Source: Lentimicrobiaceae bacterium
Lineage (GTDB): Bacteria > Bacteroidota > Bacteroidia > Bacteroidales > F082
DNA: 64,000 nucleotides
Assembly (NCBI GenBank): GCA_015061295.1
Contig: SUWU01000001.1
Span: 43,309-107,308, forward strand
Direction of reading: 5' to 3'
Below are positions 26,059 through 34,760 of the stretch, piece after piece. Every line of letters starts with the position of its first letter. Position 1 is the stretch's first letter. Position numbers and translations under genes: made by a program. The notes beneath the pieces were generated by a model. It searched no databases. It was not told the origin of the DNA and saw nothing but the letters and a program-made list of their open reading frames with translations.

Positions 26059-26566
26059 AGATATATTCACTCTTTATCTTGCCGTTTTCATCAATCCATT
26101 CTGGAAGACAATAGGCAAAGCCGCGTCCTCCATATCTCACCTTGACGAGGTCGTTGCGACGACTCGTTAGCTTTACAAGACATTGATTTATTTTAGCCTT
26201 GCTCTTGATGTCGTCAATATAAATACCAGATTTCTTGGCTCTCTCAAAGACTTGCTCGTAGATGTCTTTGCTGAGCTGTGCCTTGCCATTATCTTTTAAA
26301 ATATCCAAGATTATCTGATCCCAATCAGATAAGGGATATGGTTTGCGAGGCTTGGTCTCTTTCTTCCTTGTACGAGAGAAGAGTTTGTTGCCATTATCAT
26401 CATTAGAATCGGAGGCAGAGAAAATGTTTTCATCGTCAATCAATTCTTCTAGCTCGAGAATTCTATTTTCGCAGAAAGATATTTTGGCATTGAGCTTTCT
26501 TATCTCTGACTTATAATCAGAAATAAGATCCATAATGTCGGAAGTGGTAAGCGTATTCTTTATCAT
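26057..26566 (-). CDS. Hypothetical coiled-coil / winged-helix-like protein
   Basis: This 169-residue protein is not recognised as a named family. Residues about 5-43 form a heptad-like helix (SDYKSEIRKLNAKISFCENRI) suggesting a coiled coil. A basic linker (KKETKPRKPYPLSDWD) follows. Residues about 90-155 look like a winged-helix fold, with QIILDILKDNGKAQL and a conserved-looking GGRGFAYCLPEW turn near the end. There is no signal peptide, so it is cytoplasmic. A DNA-binding role is possible but not shown. It stands alone between a terminator and a divergent transporter gene. Confidence 0.65.
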   Translation of the reverse strand: MIKNTLTTSDIMDLISDYKSEIRKLNAKISFCENRILELEELIDDENIFSASDSNDDNGNKLFSRTRKKETKPRKPYPLSDWDQIILDILKDNGKAQLSKDIYEQVFERAKKSGIYIDDIKSKAKINQCLVKLTSRRNDLVKVRYGGRGFAYCLPEWIDENGKIKSEYI

Positions 26567-26679
26567 TTTTTAATATTTCTTTTACGACTTAAAAACAATA
26601 AAAATAATGCCAATATTGTGTTAATTTTTACTAATAATATTATTTTCAACGATAGTGTTTTTTTTATATATAAAAGACT

Positions 26680-26687
26680 TATTTTTG
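26680..26687 (+). promoter_or_regulatory. -7 element TATTTTTG for the YfcC-type transporter
   Basis: TAnnTTTG whose predicted start of transcription (about 26692) lies inside the longest ORF. This rules out the upstream ATG at 26655 and supports the ATG at 26703. Confidence 0.6.
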
Positions 26688-26702
26688 CATAAAAAGTTTT
26701 TT

Positions 26703-28325
26703 ATGACACAGAAAAAAGTACCGCATACTTTTGTAATAGTTTTTTTTATCATCGTTATTTCGGCGATGATGACGTGGTTTGTGGAACCTGGATTTTATAT
26801 CAAGGAAAATGTCGTCGTTGACGGAACGGAAACAACGGAGATGAACTTCTATTATCAAGATGAACTTCCAGCCGAATATCAAGGTGAATATAATTCAGAA
26901 CCTCAGACATGGCATGTTTTCTCGGCTTTGTTTAAAGGATTTGAGAAACAAAGCTCGATAATCGTCTTCATCTTGATAATAGGCGGAGCGTTTTGGATCA
27001 TGAATAAAAGTCACGCCATCGATATGGGAATATTTTCTTTCCTGAAGTTTACAAAGAAATTAGAGAATTATAAATTATTTAAATTCCTCGGCGTCGATAA
27101 TATCATCATCGTGTTGATAATGCTGCTCTTCAGTTTGTTCGGCGCCATATTCGGGATGAGCGAGGAATGTATCGCGTTTATCATCATCGTGATTCCTTTA
27201 GCAATATCGATGGGTTACGACTCCATCGTCGGAGTCTGCATGGTTTATGTGGCGGCTCATGTCGGTTTCGCCGGCGCGATATTGAATCCTTTTACGATAG
27301 GAATAGCGCAAGGCATCGCAGAAGTGCCTCTCTTCTCAGGTATAGGATACAGAATATTTTGCTGGTTTGTACTTAATATAGTGCTGATAACTTTCGTCTT
27401 GCTTTATGCTAAGAAGGTAAAGAAAAACCCGAAGTCATCAATCATGTATGAAGAGGACGCTTATTGGAGAACGCATAATATTGAAGGACAGCAGGAATAT
27501 GAACCGATAAAATGTAAAGGTGCTTGGTATGTCTATGCCGCACTTCTTATCGCGATGACGATATTCTCGTTCTGTTATCCGACAACGACTTTAGAAGTGG
27601 GCAACGCTTCATTTACAGCACCGATAATTCCAATACTGACAGCTTTGTTCGCGATAGTCGGACCGCTTTCCATGAGAAAGACAGTACATAACTTCATATT
27701 GTTAATTTTACTTTACACTATTCTTTATCTTATCGTCGGCGTTATGGGTTACGGTTGGTACGTGATGGAGATCGCGACTTTGTTCTTAGTGATGGGAATA
27801 GCCAGCGGACTTGCGATAGGTAAGACCGCCAACGAGATAGCCAAGCTGTTCATCGAAGGAATGAGCGACATTCTTTCGGCGGCTGTCATTGTAGGTCTCG
27901 CGGGCGGCATCGTGATAATATTACAAGAAGGCGGAATCATCGACACTATTTTATACGGACTTTCAAAATCGATGACCGACTTAGGCAAGATAGCATCGGT
28001 AGAGATTATGTATGCGATACAGACTATCGTCAACGTCGTCATTCCATCGGGTTCGGCGAAAGCGGCGATAACGATGCCTATCATGGCGCCATTCAGCGAC
28101 CTGATAGGAGTATGTCGTCAAGCCACGGTGATGGCGTTTCAATTTGGTGATGGCTTTACTAATATGATAACACCGACATCAGGAGTTCTTATCGCGGCTC
28201 TTGGCGTGGCAAGGGTTCCGTATCAGAAGTGGCTTAAATGGGCGTGGAAGTTTATTCTATTGCTTATCATAATAGGAGGAATATTATTGATACCAACAGT
28301 GACGATGAACCTTGAAGGGTTTTAG
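26703..28325 (+). CDS. YfcC family transporter (C4-dicarboxylate/basic amino acid type)
   Basis: This protein has 540 residues from the ATG at 26703, which gives the family-like start MTQKKVPHTFVIVF. The longer frame from 26655 would place the promoter inside the gene. About twelve membrane segments are visible. Family-type stretches are IGGAFWIMNKSHAID, FGMSEECIAFIIIVIPLAISMGYDSIVG, HVGFAGAILNPFTIGIAQGIAEVPLFSG and VVIPSGSAKAAITMPIMAPFSDL. YfcC proteins belong to the ion-transporter superfamily and are annotated as anaerobic C4-dicarboxylate or arginine/ornithine-type carriers; the substrate here is unknown. Adjacent to ahcY but with its own promoter. Confidence 0.85.
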   Translation: MTQKKVPHTFVIVFFIIVISAMMTWFVEPGFYIKENVVVDGTETTEMNFYYQDELPAEYQGEYNSEPQTWHVFSALFKGFEKQSSIIVFILIIGGAFWIMNKSHAIDMGIFSFLKFTKKLENYKLFKFLGVDNIIIVLIMLLFSLFGAIFGMSEECIAFIIIVIPLAISMGYDSIVGVCMVYVAAHVGFAGAILNPFTIGIAQGIAEVPLFSGIGYRIFCWFVLNIVLITFVLLYAKKVKKNPKSSIMYEEDAYWRTHNIEGQQEYEPIKCKGAWYVYAALLIAMTIFSFCYPTTTLEVGNASFTAPIIPILTALFAIVGPLSMRKTVHNFILLILLYTILYLIVGVMGYGWYVMEIATLFLVMGIASGLAIGKTANEIAKLFIEGMSDILSAAVIVGLAGGIVIILQEGGIIDTILYGLSKSMTDLGKIASVEIMYAIQTIVNVVIPSGSAKAAITMPIMAPFSDLIGVCRQATVMAFQFGDGFTNMITPTSGVLIAALGVARVPYQKWLKWAWKFILLLIIIGGILLIPTVTMNLEGF

Positions 28326-28443
28326 TAATGAACAATGTAGAGACGTACCAACGATGCCTTTGAAAATAAACAATGTATAGTTGATGCGTCTCAATCGCCT
28401 AAAAAAAAGTCAGAGTCTGAGTCAAAGTTCAGAGTCATTTTCA

Positions 28444-28451
28444 TATCTTTG
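28444..28451 (+). promoter_or_regulatory. ahcY -7 element TATCTTTG
   Basis: Canonical TAnnTTTG about 34 bp before the ahcY ATG. The 30 bp in front of it are GTCAGA-type repeat units (28406-28437), and a weak inverted repeat (GAGACG/CGTCTC, about 28339-28394) precedes those. Confidence 0.6.
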
Positions 28452-28484
28452 CAAACTTAAAAGAAATAGATAAATCATCATATC

Positions 28485-29912
28485 ATGAATGAAAAATTAA
28501 GACAAATTGATCTTCCTTATTTAGTGGCGGACATGAATCTCGCCGACTGGGGAAGAAAAGAAATTGAAGTATCAGAACATGAGATGCCAGGCTTAATGGC
28601 TCTCCGTAAGAAATATGGCGAAGAGAAGCCTCTTGCTGGAGCACGTATCAGCGGATCTCTTCACATGACAATACAAACAGCTATCTTGATTGAAACCTTA
28701 GTAGCTCTCGGCGCAGAAGTACGTTGGGCAAGCTGCAACATTTTCTCTACACAAGATCATGCCGCTGCAGCAATAGCAGCTACAGGAACAGCAGTATTCG
28801 CATGGAAAGGCGAGACACTTGAAGATTATTGGTGGTGTACAAAACGCGCTCTCACATTCCCTGACGGCAAAGGTCCAGACCTTATCGTTGACGACGGCGG
28901 CGATGCTACCTTATTAATACACAAAGGCTACGACTGCGAAAACAACCCTGAACTTTTGAATGTAGAAACTAACAACGCTGAAGAGGCTGCTCTTATGTCG
29001 GTCATCAAAGCTACCTACGAAGAGAATCCTAACTTCTGGCACGAGGTGGTGGCTAACTGGAAAGGCGTTTCAGAAGAGACAACAACGGGTGTGCATCGTC
29101 TGTATCAGATGAAAGAACAAGGCAAACTTCTGGTTCCTGCTATCAACGTAAACGACAGCGTCACAAAATCAAAATTCGATAACTTATACGGCTGCCGCGA
29201 ATCACTCGCCGACGGTATCAAACGTGCCACCGATGTCATGCTTGCTGGTAAAGTAGTTGTCGTTCTCGGATACGGCGATGTGGGTAAAGGCTGCGCTCAC
29301 TCAATGCGTTCATACGGCGCAAGAGTCATCGTGACGGAAATCGATCCTATCTGCGCTCTCCAAGCTGCAATGGAAGGCTTCGAAGTCACTACAGTGGAAG
29401 AGGCTGTCAAAGAAGGTAACGTCTATGTCACCTGCACCGGTAACCGCGATGTCATCACTCTCGAGACAATGCTCCAGATGAAAGACCAAGCTATAGTATG
29501 TAATATCGGTCACTTCGATAATGAGATTCAAGTCTCGGCTTTGGAAAATTTAGAAGGCGTTAAGAAAGTCAACATCAAACCTCAAGTAGATAAATATATT
29601 TTGCCTAACGGAAACGCAATCTTCATCTTGGCTGAAGGTCGTTTGGTAAATCTTGGATGTGCCACAGGACATGCTAGTTTCGTGATGAGTAACTCATTCA
29701 CAAATCAGACATTAGCACAATTAGATTTATGGAAAAACAGAGGCAACTACCCTGTAGATGTATATTGTCTGCCTAAATATTTAGATGAAGAAGTAGCGAG
29801 ATTACATTTAGAAAAGATAGGTGTTAAGTTGACACGACTTACACAAGAACAAGCAGATTATATCGGAGTCCCAGTAGAAGGACCATATAAATCTGATATT
29901 TATAGATATTAA
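28485..29912 (+). CDS. ahcY: Adenosylhomocysteinase
   Basis: This 475-residue NAD-dependent enzyme splits S-adenosylhomocysteine to adenosine and homocysteine, keeping SAM methyltransferases active. Clear family motifs are [15 protein letters not shown] (around residue 85), DDGGDATLL (around residue 143), [13 protein letters not shown] (around residue 221), the Rossmann [12 protein letters not shown] (around residue 265), [10 protein letters not shown] (around residue 344), and the C-terminal DxYRY. Length and C-terminus are complete. It has its own promoter and a strong downstream hairpin. Confidence 0.97.
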   Translation: MNEKLRQIDLPYLVADMNLADWGRKEIEVSEHEMPGLMALRKKYGEEKPLAGARISGSLHMTIQTAILIETLVALGAEVRWASCNIFSTQDHAAAAIAATGTAVFAWKGETLEDYWWCTKRALTFPDGKGPDLIVDDGGDATLLIHKGYDCENNPELLNVETNNAEEAALMSVIKATYEENPNFWHEVVANWKGVSEETTTGVHRLYQMKEQGKLLVPAINVNDSVTKSKFDNLYGCRESLADGIKRATDVMLAGKVVVVLGYGDVGKGCAHSMRSYGARVIVTEIDPICALQAAMEGFEVTTVEEAVKEGNVYVTCTGNRDVITLETMLQMKDQAIVCNIGHFDNEIQVSALENLEGVKKVNIKPQVDKYILPNGNAIFILAEGRLVNLGCATGHASFVMSNSFTNQTLAQLDLWKNRGNYPVDVYCLPKYLDEEVARLHLEKIGVKLTRLTQEQADYIGVPVEGPYKSDIYRY

Positions 29913-29915
29913 ATT

Positions 29916-29955
29916 TAAAGGCTGTTGGCTAGTAGTTGTTAGCCAACAGCCTTTA
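29916..29955. terminator. Bidirectional terminator built from GCCAACA repeat units
   Basis: A perfect 15-bp stem (TAAAGGCTGTTGGCT at 29916-29930 with AGCCAACAGCCTTTA at 29941-29955) and a 10-base loop. The arms are one forward and one reversed copy of the dispersed GCCAACA heptamer. It lies between convergent ahcY and the lipoprotein gene. The downstream T-run is short. Confidence 0.8.
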
Positions 29956-29963
29956 TCTTTGAT

Positions 29964-30395
29964 TTAATTATAAATCCTTAATATAGTTCCATCGTACTGA
30001 GTGTGATATTGAATTAAAGGGTAACCATGAAACCCTTTTGTTATGATAGAACCATCTAAGATGCTGTATTCTACGTTTAAGCAAGTGTCAACTACAAAAG
30101 GAAATTCTACAATAAGTCGAGAGTTGTCTCCGCAATAATTAGGTTCGTTAGGTGCTAATCTCTCATAAACTTTAAATTCATCAATAGCATAACGATAGAC
30201 AATAAGCCCACGACTTGGACGTTGCGATGTTAGATACATCCAGCCGCTTACAGTGTTAATCTCATAAAACTCAAGAGAATTGGGGTTGATGCTGAAGTTG
30301 ATATAAACATCAGGTGCATTAGGATTTTCAGGCGTGTCGTTACAAGATTGCAGCGACAACAACAGACAACTTAATATGAGAAATATTTTTTTCAT
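29964..30395 (-). CDS. Lipoprotein with a degenerate Rieske-like fold
   Basis: This 143-residue protein has a lipoprotein signal (LLLSLQSC, lipobox cysteine C18). The mature part follows the layout of Bacteroidota Rieske-like lipoproteins: a GLIVYRYAIDEFKVYERLAP block (around residue 63), a cysteine-containing turn (NYCGDNS), a central DTCLNVEYSILDGS block, and the terminal YPLIQYHTQYDGTILRIYN. The CxH and CxxH ligands needed for a [2Fe-2S] cluster are absent, so it is probably a fold relative without the cluster. The fold assignment is by pattern recognition only. Confidence 0.6.
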   Translation of the reverse strand: MKKIFLILSCLLLSLQSCNDTPENPNAPDVYINFSINPNSLEFYEINTVSGWMYLTSQRPSRGLIVYRYAIDEFKVYERLAPNEPNYCGDNSRLIVEFPFVVDTCLNVEYSILDGSIITKGFHGYPLIQYHTQYDGTILRIYN

Positions 30396-30406
30396 AAAAA
30401 CAAGAA

Positions 30407-30414
30407 CAAAAATA
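30407..30414 (-). promoter_or_regulatory. -7 element TATTTTTG for the Rieske-like lipoprotein gene
   Basis: TAnnTTTG on the minus strand only 12 bp before the ATG at 30395, implying a leader of about 5-8 nt. Confidence 0.5.
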
Positions 30415-30525
30415 CATAATAATTGTTTACTCTAAAAGAAAATAAAACAAATTCATCGCCTTTAAAAATATTTTATTAAGTTTGTAGGCTATTGACATTA
30501 GTTGTAAACGTATTTTTTTATGTTT

Positions 30526-30533
30526 TATTTTTG
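30526..30533 (+). promoter_or_regulatory. -7 element TATTTTTG for the sensor kinase gene
   Basis: TAnnTTTG with a TTG at 30502-30504 (21-bp spacing). It lies after the first in-frame ATG (30520), so the real start is the ATG at 30553. Confidence 0.6.
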
Positions 30534-30552
30534 CCGAGAAAAGAAATGTAAT

Positions 30553-33500
30553 ATGAAGAGAAACATGATGAAACATATTGTTATGTGTGCTGTCGTTCTT
30601 TTCCTGTCATGTAAAATGATGATAGGACAAGATAATGGTTTGTCATCATATTATCTAAATAAAAATGTTGAAAATACATATTCATCTAAGTCGTATCTAA
30701 GTACGAGTATTGTCACTTCTATTGCGCAAGATGATAACGGAATGATGTGGTTCGGTACTAAAAGAGGTCTGAACTCTTTCGACAGTTATAATTTTGAAGA
30801 ATATAACCAGATTGATGGTATTATAAATGCCACTATTACAGATATTCAGCCTGTAGGCGATACCTTATTCATTGGTACGGAAAGAGGTCTGTGTGTTTAT
30901 GATTTAAAAAATAAACGAGCTACTAACTTCTTCAAAGAGACCGACTCTCTCATACTACCTGATAATTATATCCATCATATAACTAAACCGATAAACGGTA
31001 GGATAACTATATGTACTAAAGGAGGAACTACTGTTTATGATCTGACTACTAAAGATTTCCGTGTGCCTAAAGTCAGCAACTACTTTCCTAATTATGAGGT
31101 TAGAAGTATTGTGTATATGCCTAAATATGACACTTGGTGGGTTGCTACATCTAATGGCCTCGTTAGTTACCAAGATTACAACCAGTCTGTGCGACATTAT
31201 TATAGTGTTGAAGGACTGAATAATACATTGTCGGATAGCGATCTGCGTTGCCTGTTCGTTGTTGACGATGATAATTTGTTTATAGGCTCAACAAATGGTT
31301 TGACACTTTTGAATATTGCCAATAAAGAGATGGAAGTAATAGACCTAAATAGTCTAACAAATTATTATTCGTCAAGAATTGATGTCTCTCAAATAATATC
31401 CGTAAGTGATGAAGAAATTATGATAAGTACGTATAGCGATGGACTATACATATATAACCATAAAAGAAAGACAGCAGTACATATATCGAAATTTGACAGA
31501 CGATATACGATCTCAGAGAATTATATTTACGATATTTTTAAAGATGAAACAGGCTCTGTGTGGATTGCAACATTTAGTGGCTTAAACCGTCTTGAAAACA
31601 ACTTGGCTAAGTTTCATACTATCAATATATTTGAAAAAGGATTGATGCACTCAATAACATATTTCCTTGAACTTAACGACGACAATATCTTGGTCGGTAC
31701 AGAGTCGGGTGTGAAGATTTTTAATGCTAACGATGAGTCTATAAAAGACTTTAAGACGTTCTTTAACGCTAAGGAAGATTATTTTGAGTCGTTGTATGTG
31801 TATAGTTTTTATCTCTATAAAGATGCCATGTTATGGGTAGGAACGCGTAACAATGGATTGTATATCTATGATATTAAAAATGATAGGCTTATTGATGTGT
31901 CAAAAGAATATGAAATAGATAACATAGATCGTGCTGTTGTAAGAGAGATTACATGTGATGAATATGAGAATATGTGGATAGCCACTAATATGGGATTATA
32001 CTGCATAAATCTTATCACTAAGGAAAGTTGTTTTTATCTTAACGACAAGAAAGACAATAAATCGATACCTAACGATGATGTTTATGACTTGATGCTTGCT
32101 GATGATGTGCTTTATGTAACAACAGGTGACGGTCTTGCGACATATCATTATGATACAGATTGTTTCACGACTTATCGTTTGCCAGATTCTCTTACTAAAG
32201 ATGATGTGGTGAGAAATAACGGACTCTTTGATATAGTTGCTGGTGGTGATGGAAGATATTATATTGGATCGTATTCAAATGGAATGGTGGCGTTGTCGCC
32301 TGATACCAAGACATTTAAAACTTCAAAAAGAGAAGATAGTTTTGGAACGATGATATACTCTATCATACCTGATGACAACGGATTTCTCTGGGCAAGTACA
32401 AGTAAAGGTATCATGAAATATGATCTGAGTACAAAAGAAATAACGTTATATGACGAGAGCGACGGATTGCAAGGTAATGAGTTTACTCCAAATGCTTTCC
32501 TGCGAAGTAAAAGAGGTCAGATATTTTTTGGCGGCTTCAATGGCTTTAATTATTTCTACCCTAATGAGATTCAATTAGAAACAAAGAAACCTAAGGTGAT
32601 AGTGACATCATTAAGCACAAACAACGATGTTAAATATCGTTACCTTACCGATGGTGATACTATCAACTTGCCATATACGTCAAACTCTTTCGAGATAGCT
32701 TTTACAACACTTAACTTGGTGAGAAAGAACATGGTTAAGTATTTATGTAAATTGGAAAATTACGACAACGAATGGCTCTCGTATGACTCCAAACATAGAT
32801 ATGCAGATTATCGCAAGTTACGTCCTGGTACTTATGTCTTTAACTTGATGGCAACCAATGAAGTTAATATCTCTAATGAAGAACCTCTGCGGTTGACAAT
32901 AATAATACATCCAGCATGGTATCAGCGAACTATCTTCACCATTTCGGTGGCATTAATTGTCATGGCATTACTTTTCATCTTGATATATCAAAGAGGTAAG
33001 ATAATATATCAAAAAAGAGAGCAGAGACGTAAAGTGGCTGAACTTGAAGCGCAGATGGTACAGCTTAAACAAAAGACGTTACAACTGCAGATGAATCCAC
33101 ATGTGATTTTCAATACGTTAAATAGCATACAACAATATATCATCAATCACGATATTGATAATGCGGTAAGATATTTATCGAGTTTTTCGAGGTTGATGCG
33201 ACGTATTCTTAATAACTCTAATGAAAGATATATTCCATTGTCAGATGAACTTGAGGCAGTGCAGCTGTATCTTGAATTGGAGTCGATGCGCTTAGGGAAT
33301 AGGTTTAGTTACAATATAAAGATAGAGCCTGATGTGGATGTGAAAAACATAGAGATTGCACCTCTGATAATACAGCCTTTTGTAGAAAATGCTATAATTC
33401 ATGGTCTCGTCCCTAAGAAAGGCGATTGCTTCCTGAATATAAAACTGTCGATGATAGAGGATTATAAGTTGTTGTGTGTCATAGAGGATAATGGAGTTGG

Positions 33501-33699
33501 ACGAAAGCTGTCAGAAAAGATGAAGATAGAACAAGGAGGAGCTCATAAATCATATGGAATGAGTATTACAAAGCGTCGTCTTGAGATGATGAGTAAAATA
33601 TCTAACGATGATTTTAGTGTTGATGTTGTTGATTTGTATGATGATAATGGAGTTGCAATAGGTACGAGAGTGAATATCGTTATTAGTTATCAAGATTAA
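30553..33699 (+). CDS. Two-component-regulator-propeller sensor histidine kinase (LytS/His_kinase type)
   Basis: This is a 1048-residue membrane sensor. An N-terminal signal/anchor is followed by about 14 Reg_prop-type propeller blades (repeated MWFGTKRGL, VWIATFSGL, MWIATNMGL motifs) making two periplasmic propellers. A Y_Y_Y domain follows, then one membrane helix (around residue 795-815), a coiled linker, and a His_kinase domain (PF06580) with LQMNPHVIFNTLNS, where H850 is the predicted phosphosite. The ATP-binding part has FVENAIIHGL and DNGVG. The start at 30553 is preferred because the promoter lies inside the longer frame. Its partner regulator starts 21 bp downstream. The ligand is unknown. 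Confidence 0.9.
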   Translation: MKRNMMKHIVMCAVVLFLSCKMMIGQDNGLSSYYLNKNVENTYSSKSYLSTSIVTSIAQDDNGMMWFGTKRGLNSFDSYNFEEYNQIDGIINATITDIQPVGDTLFIGTERGLCVYDLKNKRATNFFKETDSLILPDNYIHHITKPINGRITICTKGGTTVYDLTTKDFRVPKVSNYFPNYEVRSIVYMPKYDTWWVATSNGLVSYQDYNQSVRHYYSVEGLNNTLSDSDLRCLFVVDDDNLFIGSTNGLTLLNIANKEMEVIDLNSLTNYYSSRIDVSQIISVSDEEIMISTYSDGLYIYNHKRKTAVHISKFDRRYTISENYIYDIFKDETGSVWIATFSGLNRLENNLAKFHTINIFEKGLMHSITYFLELNDDNILVGTESGVKIFNANDESIKDFKTFFNAKEDYFESLYVYSFYLYKDAMLWVGTRNNGLYIYDIKNDRLIDVSKEYEIDNIDRAVVREITCDEYENMWIATNMGLYCINLITKESCFYLNDKKDNKSIPNDDVYDLMLADDVLYVTTGDGLATYHYDTDCFTTYRLPDSLTKDDVVRNNGLFDIVAGGDGRYYIGSYSNGMVALSPDTKTFKTSKREDSFGTMIYSIIPDDNGFLWASTSKGIMKYDLSTKEITLYDESDGLQGNEFTPNAFLRSKRGQIFFGGFNGFNYFYPNEIQLETKKPKVIVTSLSTNNDVKYRYLTDGDTINLPYTSNSFEIAFTTLNLVRKNMVKYLCKLENYDNEWLSYDSKHRYADYRKLRPGTYVFNLMATNEVNISNEEPLRLTIIIHPAWYQRTIFTISVALIVMALLFILIYQRGKIIYQKREQRRKVAELEAQMVQLKQKTLQLQMNPHVIFNTLNSIQQYIINHDIDNAVRYLSSFSRLMRRILNNSNERYIPLSDELEAVQLYLELESMRLGNRFSYNIKIEPDVDVKNIEIAPLIIQPFVENAIIHGLVPKKGDCFLNIKLSMIEDYKLLCVIEDNGVGRKLSEKMKIEQGGAHKSYGMSITKRRLEMMSKISNDDFSVDVVDLYDDNGVAIGTRVNIVISYQD

Positions 33700-33720
33700 A
33701 ACAAATAAAGAGATAAAATT

Positions 33721-34467
33721 ATGATACGTTGCGTTATTGTAGAAGATGAAGAAATGGCTCGCGGAGTTCTGAAGTCGTTATTGGCACAATATTGCCAAGA
33801 TGTTATGGTATGTGCTGAGGCAGGTGATGTGAATACAGGTAGAATGATAATAGAAGCATATCGTCCCGACTTAGTGTTTTTAGATATAGAAATGCCAGGT
33901 GGAGGAGGATTTAAGTTGCTGAATAGCATTGATAATGCTAATTTTGAAGTTATCTTTACAACAGCATATGAACAGTTTGCTATCAAGGCAATACGCCACG
34001 ATGCCTTGGATTATCTTCTTAAGCCAATAGACCCCAGAGAATTGGTGGCAGCAGTGGAGAAAGTTAAAGATGCCAAGTATAAGAAAAGTCTCGAAAAACA
34101 ATATGACAAAATACTAAAAAACCTCGACCCAGAACAGCTGGTCGTAAGAAAGATAAGTATATCAACGACAGATAAAATTCACCTCATTGATGTTGACGAT
34201 ATAATACGATGTGAGTCAGATAACTACTATACCATAATACACTTTAAGGATAATACAAGCCTCATGGTTAGCAAGACCTTAAAAGAGATGGAACAGAAAT
34301 TAGAAGAGTTCGATTTTGTCAGAACACATAAGTCACATCTTGTAAATATTAGATGTATTAAAAATTTTATCAAAGATGAGATGATGGTGGTGTTGACAAA
34401 CGGAATAAAAGTACCTGTCTCAAAGAGAAAGAAAGAGAATATTATGGAAGTTATAAATAGTTTGTAA
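33721..34467 (+). CDS. LytTR-family response regulator
   Basis: This 248-residue protein has a receiver domain (residues 1-120; acidic pocket IVEDEE, phospho-acceptor D55 in LVFLDIEMPG, and the conserved LLKPID lysine). A LytTR DNA-binding domain follows (about residues 140-245; VDDIIRCESDNYYT, then FVRTHKSHLVNI). It is the obvious partner of the preceding LytS-type kinase, with which it forms an operon. The next operon, a TonB receptor with T9SS-related genes, begins about 290 bp downstream and is the simplest candidate target. Confidence 0.93.
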   Translation: MIRCVIVEDEEMARGVLKSLLAQYCQDVMVCAEAGDVNTGRMIIEAYRPDLVFLDIEMPGGGGFKLLNSIDNANFEVIFTTAYEQFAIKAIRHDALDYLLKPIDPRELVAAVEKVKDAKYKKSLEKQYDKILKNLDPEQLVVRKISISTTDKIHLIDVDDIIRCESDNYYTIIHFKDNTSLMVSKTLKEMEQKLEEFDFVRTHKSHLVNIRCIKNFIKDEMMVVLTNGIKVPVSKRKKENIMEVINSL

Positions 34468-34596
34468 CACGATTTTATATAACATCATAACTAATTGGGA
34501 ATAATGAGTGTTTGCTGTAAGTCCGAAAGGTTCAAAATGTAAAGAAAAAGCGAAATATTTGCAAAAAAATAAAAATATTTTAGCATAGAATTATAT

Positions 34597-34636
34597 TATA
34601 ATATCTTAAAGAACAAGATGTTAAATATAATATCTT
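34597..34636. promoter_or_regulatory. Direct repeat TATAATATCTT x2, candidate LytTR operator
   Basis: Two identical 11-bp copies start 29 bp apart (34597 and 34626), with an AAGAT between them that makes inverted pairs with each ATCTT. They lie about 45-80 bp upstream of the -33 element of the TonB operon. LytTR proteins bind direct repeats, but this sequence does not match the published consensus well. The rest of the 34468-34760 spacer holds only the promoter. Confidence 0.35.
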
Positions 34637-34678
34637 GAGCGTATGGTGAAAATATTTTTATTTTCCTATGTTTTTTTC

Positions 34679-34710
34679 TTTGTTTCGTTTTGATTTTTAT
34701 TGTATTTTTG
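34679..34710 (+). promoter_or_regulatory. Promoter of the TonB/secreted protein/PorV operon
   Basis: TTTG at 34679-34682, 20-bp spacing, TATTTTTG at 34703-34710: a good match to the Bacteroidota consensus. Predicted leader is about 45 nt to the ATG at 34761. Confidence 0.7.
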
Positions 34711-34760
34711 AACTCTTTTTAACGAACTAAATTGAGTAGTATAACATAAAATTTCAAGGT

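Noticed and set aside
26655..26702. Upstream ATG for the YfcC-type transporter
   Set aside because: The promoter -7 element lies between this ATG and the next in-frame ATG, so the extra residues are unlikely to be transcribed. The same argument rejects upstream starts at 30520, 47926 and 50285.
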